Source of the DNA: Streptomyces sp. NRRL S-337
Lineage (GTDB): Bacteria; Actinomycetota; Actinomycetes; Streptomycetales; Streptomycetaceae
DNA: 54,830 nt
Assembly (NCBI RefSeq): GCF_000720175.1
Contig: NZ_JOIX01000047.1
Location: 1-54,830, forward strand
Reading direction: 5' to 3'
The notes under the pieces were generated by a model, which was not told the DNA's origin, made no database searches, and saw nothing but the letters and a program-made list of their open reading frames with translations. Positions 1 through 7,792 of this stretch are shown piece by piece. The position numbers and the translations under genes are program-made. Each line of letters starts with the position of its first letter. The first letter of the stretch is position 1.

Positions 1-140
1 GCGCCGCAATGCGCAACGGCGAGAACCCCCGCGGCGGGAAAGCCAGCTACGTGCGGGGCGCCGCAAAGCGCAACGGCGAGCAAGCCCCGCGGCGGGAAAG
101 CCAGGTACGTGGGAGGCACCGCAAAACGTACGGCGAGGCC
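1..140. repeat. imperfect tandem repeat, 57-58 bp unit, about 2.4 copies
   Basis: A unit beginning GCGCCGCAA restarts at about 58 and again, degenerate (GCACCGCAA), at 116. Shared blocks include GCGCAACGGCGAG and GGCGGGAAAGCCAG. The window starts inside the array, so its full length is unknown. It sits immediately upstream of the SseB-family gene. I cannot assign it a function, and a coding reading through it is low complexity and unconvincing. Confidence 0.75.
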
Positions 141-157
141 CCGATACGCTCGGGCAC

Positions 158-889
158 GTGCAGAAGAACATTCCCGACTCGCCCTTCTCCGACGACGACG
201 GGTCCGCCGATCCCGGCCTCGCCGCGGCCCTGGCGGCCTACGGCGCCGACCGGTCCACCGAGCCCGCGCTGCTGACCGCGCTGGCCGGTGCCCGGCTCCT
301 CGTACCCGTCGTCGCGATCCTCGGTGAGGTCGAGACGGGACCCGACGGCCTGCGTCGCGAGAAGACCAGTGACATGGCCGTGCCCACCCTCCAGGCCCCG
401 GACGGGCGGCGTGCCCTCCCCGCCTTCACCAGCACGGAGACCCTGCACCGCTGGCGCCCGGACGCCCGGCCGGTTGCCGTCCCGCTCCAGCAGGCGCTGC
501 TGGCCGCCTCGCACGAGAAGGCCGACACCGTCGTGATCGACCTGGCGGGCCCGGTCACCTACCAGCTCACCGGGCCCGCGCTGCGCGCCCTCGCCGAGGG
601 GCGTACGACCGCCGACCCGCTCGCCGACCCGGCCGTCACCGAGGCCCTGCGCGCCCTCCTCGCCGCCGAGCCGGCCGTCCTCACCGCCCGGCTGGCGCCG
701 TCCGGCGAGACCGACGGGACCCTCGCCCTGGGCCTGGCCGCCGACGCCCCCACCGCCGAGGTCGCCCAGCGGCTGGCGCAGGCGCTGGCCGCCGACGAGG
801 TCCTGCGGGCCCGGCTCGTACGGGGCCTGGACCTGGCGCTCCTGCCGCCCGGTGCGGCGGCCACCGGGGAACCGCTCTACCAGCGCTGA
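158..889 (+). CDS. SseB family protein
   Basis: This 243-residue soluble protein belongs to the SseB (enhanced serine sensitivity) family, whose biochemical role is not established. Recognition rests on the acidic N-terminal start (KNIPDSPFSDDDGSADP), typical of the Streptomyces members, followed by alternating alpha/beta segments such as ARLLVPVVAILGEVE and a central VAVPLQQALLAA block. I chose the GTG at 158 because the conserved family N-terminus begins there. No Shine-Dalgarno precedes it. A TACGCT hexamer at 145-150 would place transcription start at or next to the GTG, so the mRNA may be leaderless (inference). No signal peptide or membrane segment is visible. Confidence 0.8.
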   Translation: MQKNIPDSPFSDDDGSADPGLAAALAAYGADRSTEPALLTALAGARLLVPVVAILGEVETGPDGLRREKTSDMAVPTLQAPDGRRALPAFTSTETLHRWRPDARPVAVPLQQALLAASHEKADTVVIDLAGPVTYQLTGPALRALAEGRTTADPLADPAVTEALRALLAAEPAVLTARLAPSGETDGTLALGLAADAPTAEVAQRLAQALAADEVLRARLVRGLDLALLPPGAAATGEPLYQR

Positions 890-908
890 CGGAGCCCGCG
901 GCGGGTTG

Positions 909-981
909 CCTCCGTGGGCCGTGCCTCCGTGGGCCGTGCCTCCGTGGGCCGTGCCTCCGTGGGCCGTGCCTCCATGGCCCG
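909..981. repeat. 15-bp tandem repeat, four copies plus a degenerate fifth
   Basis: The unit CCTCCGTGGGCCGTG occurs at 909, 924, 939 and 954 without change, then a degenerate partial copy. The length is a multiple of three, so an open frame runs through it (GRASV repeated) into the aquaporin frame. The aquaporin has its own ATG and ribosome binding site at 1061, so translation of the repeat is unlikely. Confidence 0.9.
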
Positions 982-1060
982 GGAGATCGCCGACGGGCGG
1001 GTTCGTCCTCCGGGCCGCACAATGCGAGGAGAGCTCAAGATCCACGCGAGGAGAGCCCAC

Positions 1061-1831
1061 ATGGAGACAACGGAGACCCCCTCGGTCGTGACCCGCACGG
1101 TCGTATCCGAATTCCTCGGCACGCTGCTCCTGGTGTTCTTCGCCGTCGGCTCGGCGGTGCTGGCCGGCGAGTACATCGGCACCTTCGGCATCGCCCTGGC
1201 CTTCGGCTTCACCATGCTGGCCCTGGCCTACGCGCTCGGCCCGATCTCGGGCAGCCACATCAACCCCGCGGTGACGCTGGGCATGCTGCTGTCCCGCCGC
1301 ATCACCCCCCGTACGGCCGTCGAGTACTGGATCGCCCAGATCCTCGGCGCCATCGTGGGGGCCGCGCTGCTCTTCCTGGTCGCCAAACAGGTCCCGGGCC
1401 TGCAGACCCATGCGGCCTTCGGCACGAACGGCTGGGGCGACCGCTCGGCGGTGCACCTCAACCTCGGCGGTGCCTTCGTCGCCGAGATAGTGATGACCTT
1501 CCTGTTCGTCTTCGTGGTGCTGTCGGTCACCCACCGGGTGGCCGTGATCGGCTTCGACGGCCTGCCGATCGGTCTGGCACTGGCCACCGTCCACCTCATC
1601 GGCATCCCGCTGGACGGCACCTCCGTGAACCCGGCCCGCTCCATCGGCCCGGCGCTGTTCGCGGGCGGCGCGGCCATCACCCAGTTGTGGCTCTTCATCG
1701 TCGCGCCCCTGATCGGCGGGGCGATCGCCGCGGTGGTCCACCAGGTCACCCACCCGCCGCAGGAACAGGTGCTCGTCGCCGACCAGGTCTCGCCCCATGA
1801 GCCGACCGCCGGCCCCGGCGAACGGGTCTGA
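1061..1831 (+). CDS. aqpZ: aquaporin, MIP family
   Basis: This 256-residue integral membrane channel has six predicted transmembrane helices and both half-helix signature motifs: HINPAVTLG with N68 and SVNPARSIGPALF with N190, followed by the selectivity-filter arginine at about residue 193. The second half (HLIGIPLDGTSVNPARS) resembles the water-selective AqpZ type rather than glycerol facilitators, so water or small neutral solutes are the likely substrate. The start is the ATG at 1061 behind CGAGGAGAG (1047-1055). A longer upstream frame through the 15-bp repeats is rejected. A strong hairpin at 1872-1904 ends the transcript. No neighbouring gene suggests a dedicated pathway. Confidence 0.9.
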   Translation: METTETPSVVTRTVVSEFLGTLLLVFFAVGSAVLAGEYIGTFGIALAFGFTMLALAYALGPISGSHINPAVTLGMLLSRRITPRTAVEYWIAQILGAIVGAALLFLVAKQVPGLQTHAAFGTNGWGDRSAVHLNLGGAFVAEIVMTFLFVFVVLSVTHRVAVIGFDGLPIGLALATVHLIGIPLDGTSVNPARSIGPALFAGGAAITQLWLFIVAPLIGGAIAAVVHQVTHPPQEQVLVADQVSPHEPTAGPGERV

Positions 1832-1871
1832 CCCCCCCCGGGTCCCCTCACCACACGAGCACCCCCCAACA

Positions 1872-1904
1872 CACGAGCCCCGGCCGCATCGGCCGGGGCT
1901 CGTG
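1872..1904. terminator. bidirectional terminator hairpin
   Basis: A perfect 15-bp inverted repeat with arms 1872-1886 and 1890-1904 and a 3-base loop lies between the convergent aquaporin and DUF1844 genes. No T-tract follows, as is usual in Streptomyces. Confidence 0.85.
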
Positions 1905-1944
1905 GTCTCACGCAAAGGGGCGCAAGGCCCGCAAAGGGTACGGA

Positions 1945-2343
1945 CTAGCCGTAGACCGGCCCGGTGAACTTCTCCCCGGGGCCCTGACCCGGCTCGTCCG
2001 GGACGACCGAGGCCTCGCGGAAGGCCAGCTGCAGCGACTTCAGGCCGTCCCGCAGCGGTGCCGCGTGGTACGAGCCGATCTCGGTGGCGCTGGCGGTGAC
2101 CAGACCGGCCAGCGCCTGGATGAGCTTGCGCGCCTCGTCGAGGTCCTTGTGCGCCTCGCCGCCCTCGGCGAGCCCCAGGTTGACCGCCGCCGAGCTCATC
2201 AGATGCACCGCGACGGTGGTGATCACCTCGACCGCCGGGACGTCCGCGATGTCCCGGGTCATGGCATCGAAGTCGGGGCTCGCCGCGTGCGGGGTGCCGG
2301 ACGGCTCGGGCGCGTCGGACGGCTGCGGGGTCTGGTCGCTCAT
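1945..2343 (-). CDS. DUF1844 domain-containing protein
   Basis: This small soluble protein of 132 residues has an N-terminal Pro/Ser/Ala-rich tail (about 1-25) and a helical core, PAVEVITTVAVHLMSSAAVNLGL followed by ARKLIQALAGLVTA, that is characteristic of DUF1844. Members are widespread in actinobacteria next to infC, but no function is known to me. It is transcribed divergently from the infC leader, with 403 bases between the two coding starts. It ends against the terminator shared with the aquaporin gene. The ATG at 2343 begins MSDQTPQPS. Confidence 0.85.
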   Translation of the reverse strand: MSDQTPQPSDAPEPSGTPHAASPDFDAMTRDIADVPAVEVITTVAVHLMSSAAVNLGLAEGGEAHKDLDEARKLIQALAGLVTASATEIGSYHAAPLRDGLKSLQLAFREASVVPDEPGQGPGEKFTGPVYG

Positions 2344-2472
2344 GTCTTAAGGGCTTCTTCCTGAAAGAGGGGTCCGCTCCAGCCTATGGCCCGCCTCCGC
2401 GGGCCCGGCGTCCGGGACTGGCACCCTTGACGGGCGGCGCCCGCACCGGGGCGTACGAGTGGGGGCCAGGGC

Positions 2473-2746
2473 TTGACTCGTGTATCCTGGTGTTCCGACC
2501 GGCCGGACACTCATGTGACCGGCCCACAAGTGGAGGCTCCGATCTCCCACCCGACCGACCTCAGGTTGGCGGGTCAACGGTCCGGCTGCGCCCCGCGGAG
2601 ACTTCGCGGCGGTGCTCCAGATCTATGTGGAGCCCCGCCTGTGTCCCGTCCGGGGCATTTTTCATGTACCGGCGCGGTTGGTCACACCGAACAGACGTTA
2701 CGCGGCAGTCCGCCAGGCCGTCGCGTGGTGCTACCGAGGAGGATCC
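2473..2746 (+). promoter_or_regulatory. structured 5' leader of infC-rpmI-rplT
   Basis: The 403-base space between the DUF1844 and infC starts contains a TTGACT hexamer at 2473 and a TATCCT hexamer at 2483-2488. They are too close to be a -35/-10 pair, and TATCCT alone could be an extended -10. Downstream are several hairpins: ACCCGACC...GGTTGGCGGGT (about 2549-2574), CCGCG-GAGACTT-CGCGG, and GCCCCG...CGGGGC followed by five T residues (2632-2662). A long structured leader ending in a terminator-like hairpin fits transcription attenuation, as known for infC operons elsewhere. Which ligand acts here is unknown. Confidence 0.5.
2632..2662 (+). terminator. candidate attenuator in the infC leader
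   Basis: The 6-bp stem GCCCCG/CGGGGC (2632-2637 with 2651-2656), with a 13-base loop, is followed by ATTTTT (2657-2662). A T-tract directly after a GC hairpin is uncommon in this window, which makes an intrinsic terminator inside the leader plausible. Confidence 0.5.
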
Positions 2747-3364
2747 ATCAGCGCCGAGCCCCGCATCAACGACCGGATTCGCGTCCCCGAGGTGCGACTC
2801 GTCGGTCCCAGTGGCGAGCAGGTCGGCATTGTGCCGCTTGCCAAGGCCCTGGAGCTTGCGCAGGAGTACGACCTCGACCTGGTCGAGGTGGCGGCGAACG
2901 CCCGTCCGCCGGTCTGCAAGCTCATGGACTACGGAAAGTTCAAGTACGAGTCGGCCATGAAGGCCCGTGAGGCGCGCAAGAACCAGGCGCACACGGTCAT
3001 CAAGGAGATGAAGCTCCGGCCGAAGATCGACCCGCACGACTATGACACCAAGAAGGGTCACGTCGTCCGGTTCCTCAAGCAGGGTGACAAGGTCAAGATC
3101 ACGATCATGTTCCGTGGTCGCGAGCAGTCCCGCCCCGAACTGGGCTTCCGACTGCTGCAGCGGCTCGCGGAGGACGTCCAGGAGCTCGGCTTCATCGAGT
3201 CGAACCCGAAGCAGGACGGCCGCAACATGATCATGGTCCTCGGTCCGCACAAGAAGAAGACCGAGGCGATGGCCGAGGCCCGTGAGGCGCAGGCCGCCCG
3301 CAAGGCGGAGCGCCAGGGTGGTGCTCCCGCGGAGGAGCCCGCCGGGGAGCCCGCCGAGGCGTGA
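2747..3364 (+). CDS. infC: translation initiation factor IF-3, probable AUC start
   Basis: IF-3 binds the 30S subunit, keeps it apart from 50S and checks start-codon pairing. The sequence has the N-domain ([19 protein letters not shown], then [20 protein letters not shown]), the lysine-rich linker ([12 protein letters not shown]) and the C-domain ([21 protein letters not shown] to NMIMVLGP), plus an Ala/Glu-rich tail. No ATG, GTG or TTG lies at the conserved N-terminus. Instead GAGGAGG (2736-2742) sits four bases before an in-frame ATC at 2747. Noncanonical infC starts (AUU in E. coli) are established and allow IF-3 to limit its own synthesis. Starting here gives 205 residues. GTG codons at 2612 or 2627 are the alternatives but would read through the leader hairpins. 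It is first in an operon with rpmI and rplT. Confidence 0.92.
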   Translation: MSAEPRINDRIRVPEVRLVGPSGEQVGIVPLAKALELAQEYDLDLVEVAANARPPVCKLMDYGKFKYESAMKAREARKNQAHTVIKEMKLRPKIDPHDYDTKKGHVVRFLKQGDKVKITIMFRGREQSRPELGFRLLQRLAEDVQELGFIESNPKQDGRNMIMVLGPHKKKTEAMAEAREAQAARKAERQGGAPAEEPAGEPAEA

Positions 3365-3489
3365 TCCATGGGCGAGAGCCCCGGATTCATGCCGGGGCAA
3401 ACCCGCCCCGGACACCAACCGATACATCTGACGCTCCCGCCAGCCGGCCCGTGCCGGTGGGAGCGCCACTGACGAGGAGAGAACGGCGC

Positions 3490-3684
3490 ATGCCGAAGAA
3501 CAAGACGCACAGCGGTGCCAGCAAGCGCTTCAAGGTCACCGGCTCCGGCAAGGTGCTGCGCGAGCGCGCCGGCAAGCGCCACCTGCTCGAGCACAAGTCG
3601 TCCCGCGTGACGCGTCGCCTCACCGGCAACGCCGAGATGGCCCCGGGCGACGCCGCGAAGATCAAGAAGCTTCTCGGCAAGTGA
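3490..3684 (+). CDS. rpmI: 50S ribosomal protein L35
   Basis: This 64-residue basic ribosomal protein begins [21 protein letters not shown] and has the typical [14 protein letters not shown] segment. It is part of the large subunit. The ATG at 3490 follows GACGAGGAGAG (3470-3480) at a good distance. It lies 125 bases after infC and 105 before rplT, which is the conserved infC-rpmI-rplT operon order, so it is probably co-transcribed and shares the attenuated leader. Confidence 0.97.
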   Translation: MPKNKTHSGASKRFKVTGSGKVLRERAGKRHLLEHKSSRVTRRLTGNAEMAPGDAAKIKKLLGK

Positions 3685-3789
3685 GTCGCCGCGCCCCCGC
3701 TGACCGAGCGGGGTGCGCGACTCGGACCGGGACCCAATCGATTCGGGCCGTGTGACGACAACCACGGCCCCGCTACAAGGAGTTAACAA

Positions 3790-4173
3790 GTGGCACGCGT
3801 CAAGCGGGCAGTCAACGCCCACAAGAAGCGTCGGGCGATCCTCGAGCAGGCCAGCGGCTACCGCGGCCAGCGCTCCCGCCTGTACCGCAAGGCGAAGGAG
3901 CAGGTCACCCACTCCCTCGTCTACAACTACAACGACCGCAAGAAGCGCAAGGGCGACTTCCGTCAGCTGTGGATCCAGCGCATCAACGCCGCTGCCCGCG
4001 CCAACGGCATGACCTACAACCGCTTCATCCAGGGTCTGAAGGCCGCCAACATCGAGGTGGACCGCAAGATCCTGGCCGACCTCGCGGTCAACGACAGCAA
4101 CGCGTTCGCCGCGCTCGTCGAGGTGGCCCAGAAGGCCCTGCCGAGCGACGTCAACGCCCCGAAGGCTGCCTGA
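3790..4173 (+). CDS. rplT: 50S ribosomal protein L20
   Basis: This 127-residue large-subunit assembly protein is strongly basic in its N-terminal half ([25 protein letters not shown]) and has the family segment [20 protein letters not shown] near residue 60. L20 is an established repressor of its own operon in several bacteria; whether it acts on the leader at 2473-2746 is inference. The GTG at 3790 follows AAGGAG (3776-3781). The gene ends before a strong intrinsic terminator at 4228-4268. Confidence 0.97.
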   Translation: MARVKRAVNAHKKRRAILEQASGYRGQRSRLYRKAKEQVTHSLVYNYNDRKKRKGDFRQLWIQRINAAARANGMTYNRFIQGLKAANIEVDRKILADLAVNDSNAFAALVEVAQKALPSDVNAPKAA

Positions 4174-4227
4174 ACACCAGCCTGACGACCTGGCGTGACG
4201 ACCGACGCGGTCGTGACACCGTCGTGA

Positions 4228-4268
4228 TCGGACCCGCAGGCCCCGGGCCTGCGGGTCCGATGCTTTTC
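4228..4268 (+). terminator. intrinsic terminator after rplT
   Basis: A near-perfect 16-bp palindrome (arms 4228-4243 and 4245-4260, with the innermost pairs forming the loop) is followed by TGCTTTTC. It ends the infC-rpmI-rplT operon and separates it from the methyltransferase gene. Confidence 0.9.
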
Positions 4269-4324
4269 CGGCCCGGGCCGCCCGGCCCCGCCCCGCCCCG
4301 AACCACAGAAGCGAGCCGCCGCCC

Positions 4325-5179
<855 letters not shown>

Positions 5180-5261
5180 GGGGCGTCCACCGGAACGCCC
5201 GGCACATACGGGGCGAGCTAGTAGTGTTGCGTGCCCGGGGGCCCGGAAGGGGGTAACGGGG

Positions 5262-6422
5262 ATGAGTGTGAGGACTTCCGGCATCACAGCACGCGCCGAC
5301 GGCAGCCCGTCCGACGGACCGGCCGGCGGCCCGCCGCCGGCCCGCGCGGTGGCGTCCACCGCCCCGGACACCGGGCTCGGGCTCGACCCCGACGACCTTC
5401 CGGACGGCCTGGTGGTCGCCGACGCGACCGGCCGGGTCAGCTGCTTCAACGCCGCGGCCGCGAGGATCACCGGCCTCGCCCCCGAGGACGCGCTCGGCCG
5501 CCCCCTGGAGGAGGCCCTGCCGCTCCAGGACATCGAGGGCCGCCGCTGGTGGCGGCTGACCGACCCCTACGGCGGCCTGGCCATCCGCCGCGGCCAGCCC
5601 GAGCGCAACCTCCTGCTCGGCGGCCGCGAGGTGCTGGTCTCCGCCCGCTACGTCCGCGGCCGGCCGGGCGGGCCGGTCGAGCGGCTGGTGATCGCGCTGC
5701 GCGGCACCGAGGCCCGGCGCCGTACCGAGCTCAGCCACGCCGAGCTGATCGCCACCGTCGCCCACGAGCTCCGCTCGCCGCTGACCTCCGTCAAGGGCTT
5801 CACCGCCACCCTCCTCCAGAAGTGGGAACGCTTCACCGACGACCAGAAGCGGCTGATGCTGGAGACGGTGGACGCCGACGCCAACCGCGTCACCCGGCTG
5901 ATCGCCGAACTGCTGGACATCTCCCGGATCGACTCCGGGCGACTGGAGGTGCGCCGGCAGCGGGTCGACATGATCGCCGCGGTGCGCCGGCACGTCCAGG
6001 CGCAGACCACCGCGGGCCAGCGGCCGGACCGCTTTCTGATCCGGATGCGGGAACCACTGCCCGATCTGTGGGCGGACCCGGACAAGGTGGACCAGGTGCT
6101 CGGCAACCTCCTGGAAAATGCGGTGTGCCACGGCGAGGGAACGGTCACCATCGAGGTCGGACCGGCAACGGACGCGACCAGCACGGAAGGGACGAGCGTC
6201 ACCGTGAGCGACGAGGGCCCCGGCATCCCGGAGGAGTCGATGAGCCGCGTGTTCACCCGCTTCTGGCGGGGCAGCAAGCGCGGTGGCACCGGCCTGGGCC
6301 TCTACATCGTCAAGGGCATCGTCGAGGCCCACGGCGGCACGATCACGGTCGGCCGGGCCCCGACCGGCGGCGCCCAGTTCCGGTTCAGCCTGCCCGTCGC
6401 GACGCCGGCCTTTATGAATTAG
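5262..6422 (+). CDS. PAS domain sensor histidine kinase, orphan
   Basis: This 386-residue cytoplasmic kinase begins with an unstructured tail (1-45). A PAS domain (about 46-150: DLPDGLVVADATGRVSCFN) comes next, then a HisKA dimerisation domain with the phospho-acceptor H168 in the H-box AHELRSPLTS. The HATPase domain shows the N box (NLLENAVCHG), G1 (DEGPGIPEE) and G2 (GGTGLGLYIVKGIVEAHGG). No transmembrane segment is visible, so the signal should be intracellular. No response regulator is adjacent, and the partner is unknown. The ATG at 5262 follows a G-rich site (GGAAGGGGG, 5246-5254). It lies between the rRNA methylase and pheS, and translation is a possible but unproven theme. Confidence 0.9.
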   Translation: MSVRTSGITARADGSPSDGPAGGPPPARAVASTAPDTGLGLDPDDLPDGLVVADATGRVSCFNAAAARITGLAPEDALGRPLEEALPLQDIEGRRWWRLTDPYGGLAIRRGQPERNLLLGGREVLVSARYVRGRPGGPVERLVIALRGTEARRRTELSHAELIATVAHELRSPLTSVKGFTATLLQKWERFTDDQKRLMLETVDADANRVTRLIAELLDISRIDSGRLEVRRQRVDMIAAVRRHVQAQTTAGQRPDRFLIRMREPLPDLWADPDKVDQVLGNLLENAVCHGEGTVTIEVGPATDATSTEGTSVTVSDEGPGIPEESMSRVFTRFWRGSKRGGTGLGLYIVKGIVEAHGGTITVGRAPTGGAQFRFSLPVATPAFMN

Positions 6423-6667
6423 AGGTGTCGCGCAGCGTCGTGCAAGGGTGGTGGCGGGCGACGGACGGGACTGAGCGGGTCCGCGCCGGGCGCCCCGCAG
6501 GGGCTCGGGCCGGCCGCGCCACCCGTCCCCCTTAGACTTGACCTTTGGCACCTTTGGCGCAGAGGCATCGCGGGCGCAGCGCGGGCTCGGCCCATACGAC
6601 CCATGTGATCGAAGAGCCGAGGCGAAGCGAGCCAAGCCAAGCCAGTCCACCGGAAGCACGGGAAGAG

Positions 6668-7792
6668 ATGTCCGCACCCAATAAGTCGTACGACCCTGTC
6701 GAGGTCGAAGCCCTGAAACCGGAAGAGATCGCCGCCCGGCTGGACGAGGCGCTGGCCGCCGTCGCCGCCGCGGCCGATCTGGAGCAGCTGCGTGAGGTGA
6801 AGGTCGCCCACGCCGGCGACCGCTCGCCGCTGGCCCTCGCCAACCGGGAGATCGGCGCCCTGCCGCCGCACGCCAAGGCGGACGCCGGCAAGCGCGTCGG
6901 CCAGGCCCGCGGCCGCGTCAACCAGGCGCTCAAGGCCCGCCAGGAAGAGCTGGAGGCGGAGCGCGATGCGCGGGTGCTGGTCGAGGAGGCGGTGGATGTC
7001 ACGCTGCCCTACGACCGCGTCCCGGCCGGCGCCCGGCACCCGCTCACCACGTTCATGGAGCGGGTCGCGGACGTCTTCGTCGCGATGGGCTACGAGATCG
7101 CCGAGGGCCCCGAGGTCGAGGCGGAGTGGTTCAACTTCGACGCCCTGAACTTCGTGCCGGACCACCCGGCGCGCCAGATGCAGGACACCTTCTTCGTCAA
7201 GGCCAACGGCGCCCAGGACGATGAGTCCGGCGTCGTGCTGCGCACCCACACCTCGCCGGTCCAGGCCCGCACCCTGGTCGACCGCGAGCCGCCGGTCTAC
7301 GTCGTCTGCCCGGGGCGGGTCTACCGCACCGACGAGCTGGACGCCACGCACTCCCCGGTCTTCCACCAGATCGAGCTGCTCGCCGTCGACGAGGGCCTGA
7401 CCATGGCCGACCTCAAGGGCACCCTCGACCACATGGTCCGGGCGCTGTTCGGCCCGGACATGAAGACCCGGCTGCGGCCGAACTACTTCCCGTTCACCGA
7501 GCCGTCCGCCGAGATGGACATGGTCTGCTACGTCTGCCGTGGCGAGTCCGTGGGCAATCCCGACCGGCCGTGCCGTACGTGCTCCAGCGAGGGCTGGATC
7601 GAGCTGGGCGGCTGCGGGATGGTCAACCCCAAGGTGCTCATCGCCTGCGGCGTCGACCCGGAGAAGTACAGCGGCTTCGCCTTCGGGTTCGGAATCGACC
7701 GGATGCTGATGTTCCGGCACAACGTGGAAGACATGCGCGACATGTTCGAGGGCGACGTCCGGTTCACCCGGCCGTTCGGGATGGAGATCTGA
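6668..7792 (+). CDS. pheS: phenylalanyl-tRNA synthetase alpha subunit
   Basis: This 374-residue catalytic subunit forms the alpha2-beta2 enzyme that charges tRNA-Phe. It has an N-terminal coiled coil (about 15-100) and the class II core, with motif 2 around [21 protein letters not shown] and motif 3 [11 protein letters not shown]. Between the conserved FTEPSAE and GGCGMVNP segments an insertion carries two CxxC pairs (CYVC and CRTC, 11 residues apart), a probable zinc knuckle of the kind I recall in actinobacterial PheS. The ATG at 6668 has only a tight GGGAAGAG in front. The longer upstream frame is low complexity. The 245-base leader shows no phenylalanine-rich peptide and no T-box that I recognise. 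Confidence 0.97.
   Translation: MSAPNKSYDPVEVEALKPEEIAARLDEALAAVAAAADLEQLREVKVAHAGDRSPLALANREIGALPPHAKADAGKRVGQARGRVNQALKARQEELEAERDARVLVEEAVDVTLPYDRVPAGARHPLTTFMERVADVFVAMGYEIAEGPEVEAEWFNFDALNFVPDHPARQMQDTFFVKANGAQDDESGVVLRTHTSPVQARTLVDREPPVYVVCPGRVYRTDELDATHSPVFHQIELLAVDEGLTMADLKGTLDHMVRALFGPDMKTRLRPNYFPFTEPSAEMDMVCYVCRGESVGNPDRPCRTCSSEGWIELGGCGMVNPKVLIACGVDPEKYSGFAFGFGIDRMLMFRHNVEDMRDMFEGDVRFTRPFGMEI

Noticed and set aside
914..1060. N-terminal extension of the aquaporin through the GRASV repeats
   Set aside because: The ATG at 1061 has a proper ribosome binding site and gives the normal family length. The extension is purely repeat-derived.
47..1915. A long minus-strand frame across the SseB and aquaporin genes
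   Set aside because: It is antisense to two recognised genes, Gly/Arg/Asp-rich and without any family resemblance.
6423..6667. T-box or phenylalanine leader peptide before pheS
   Set aside because: No Phe-codon cluster, no T-box consensus and no terminator with a T-tract were found in the 245-base leader.
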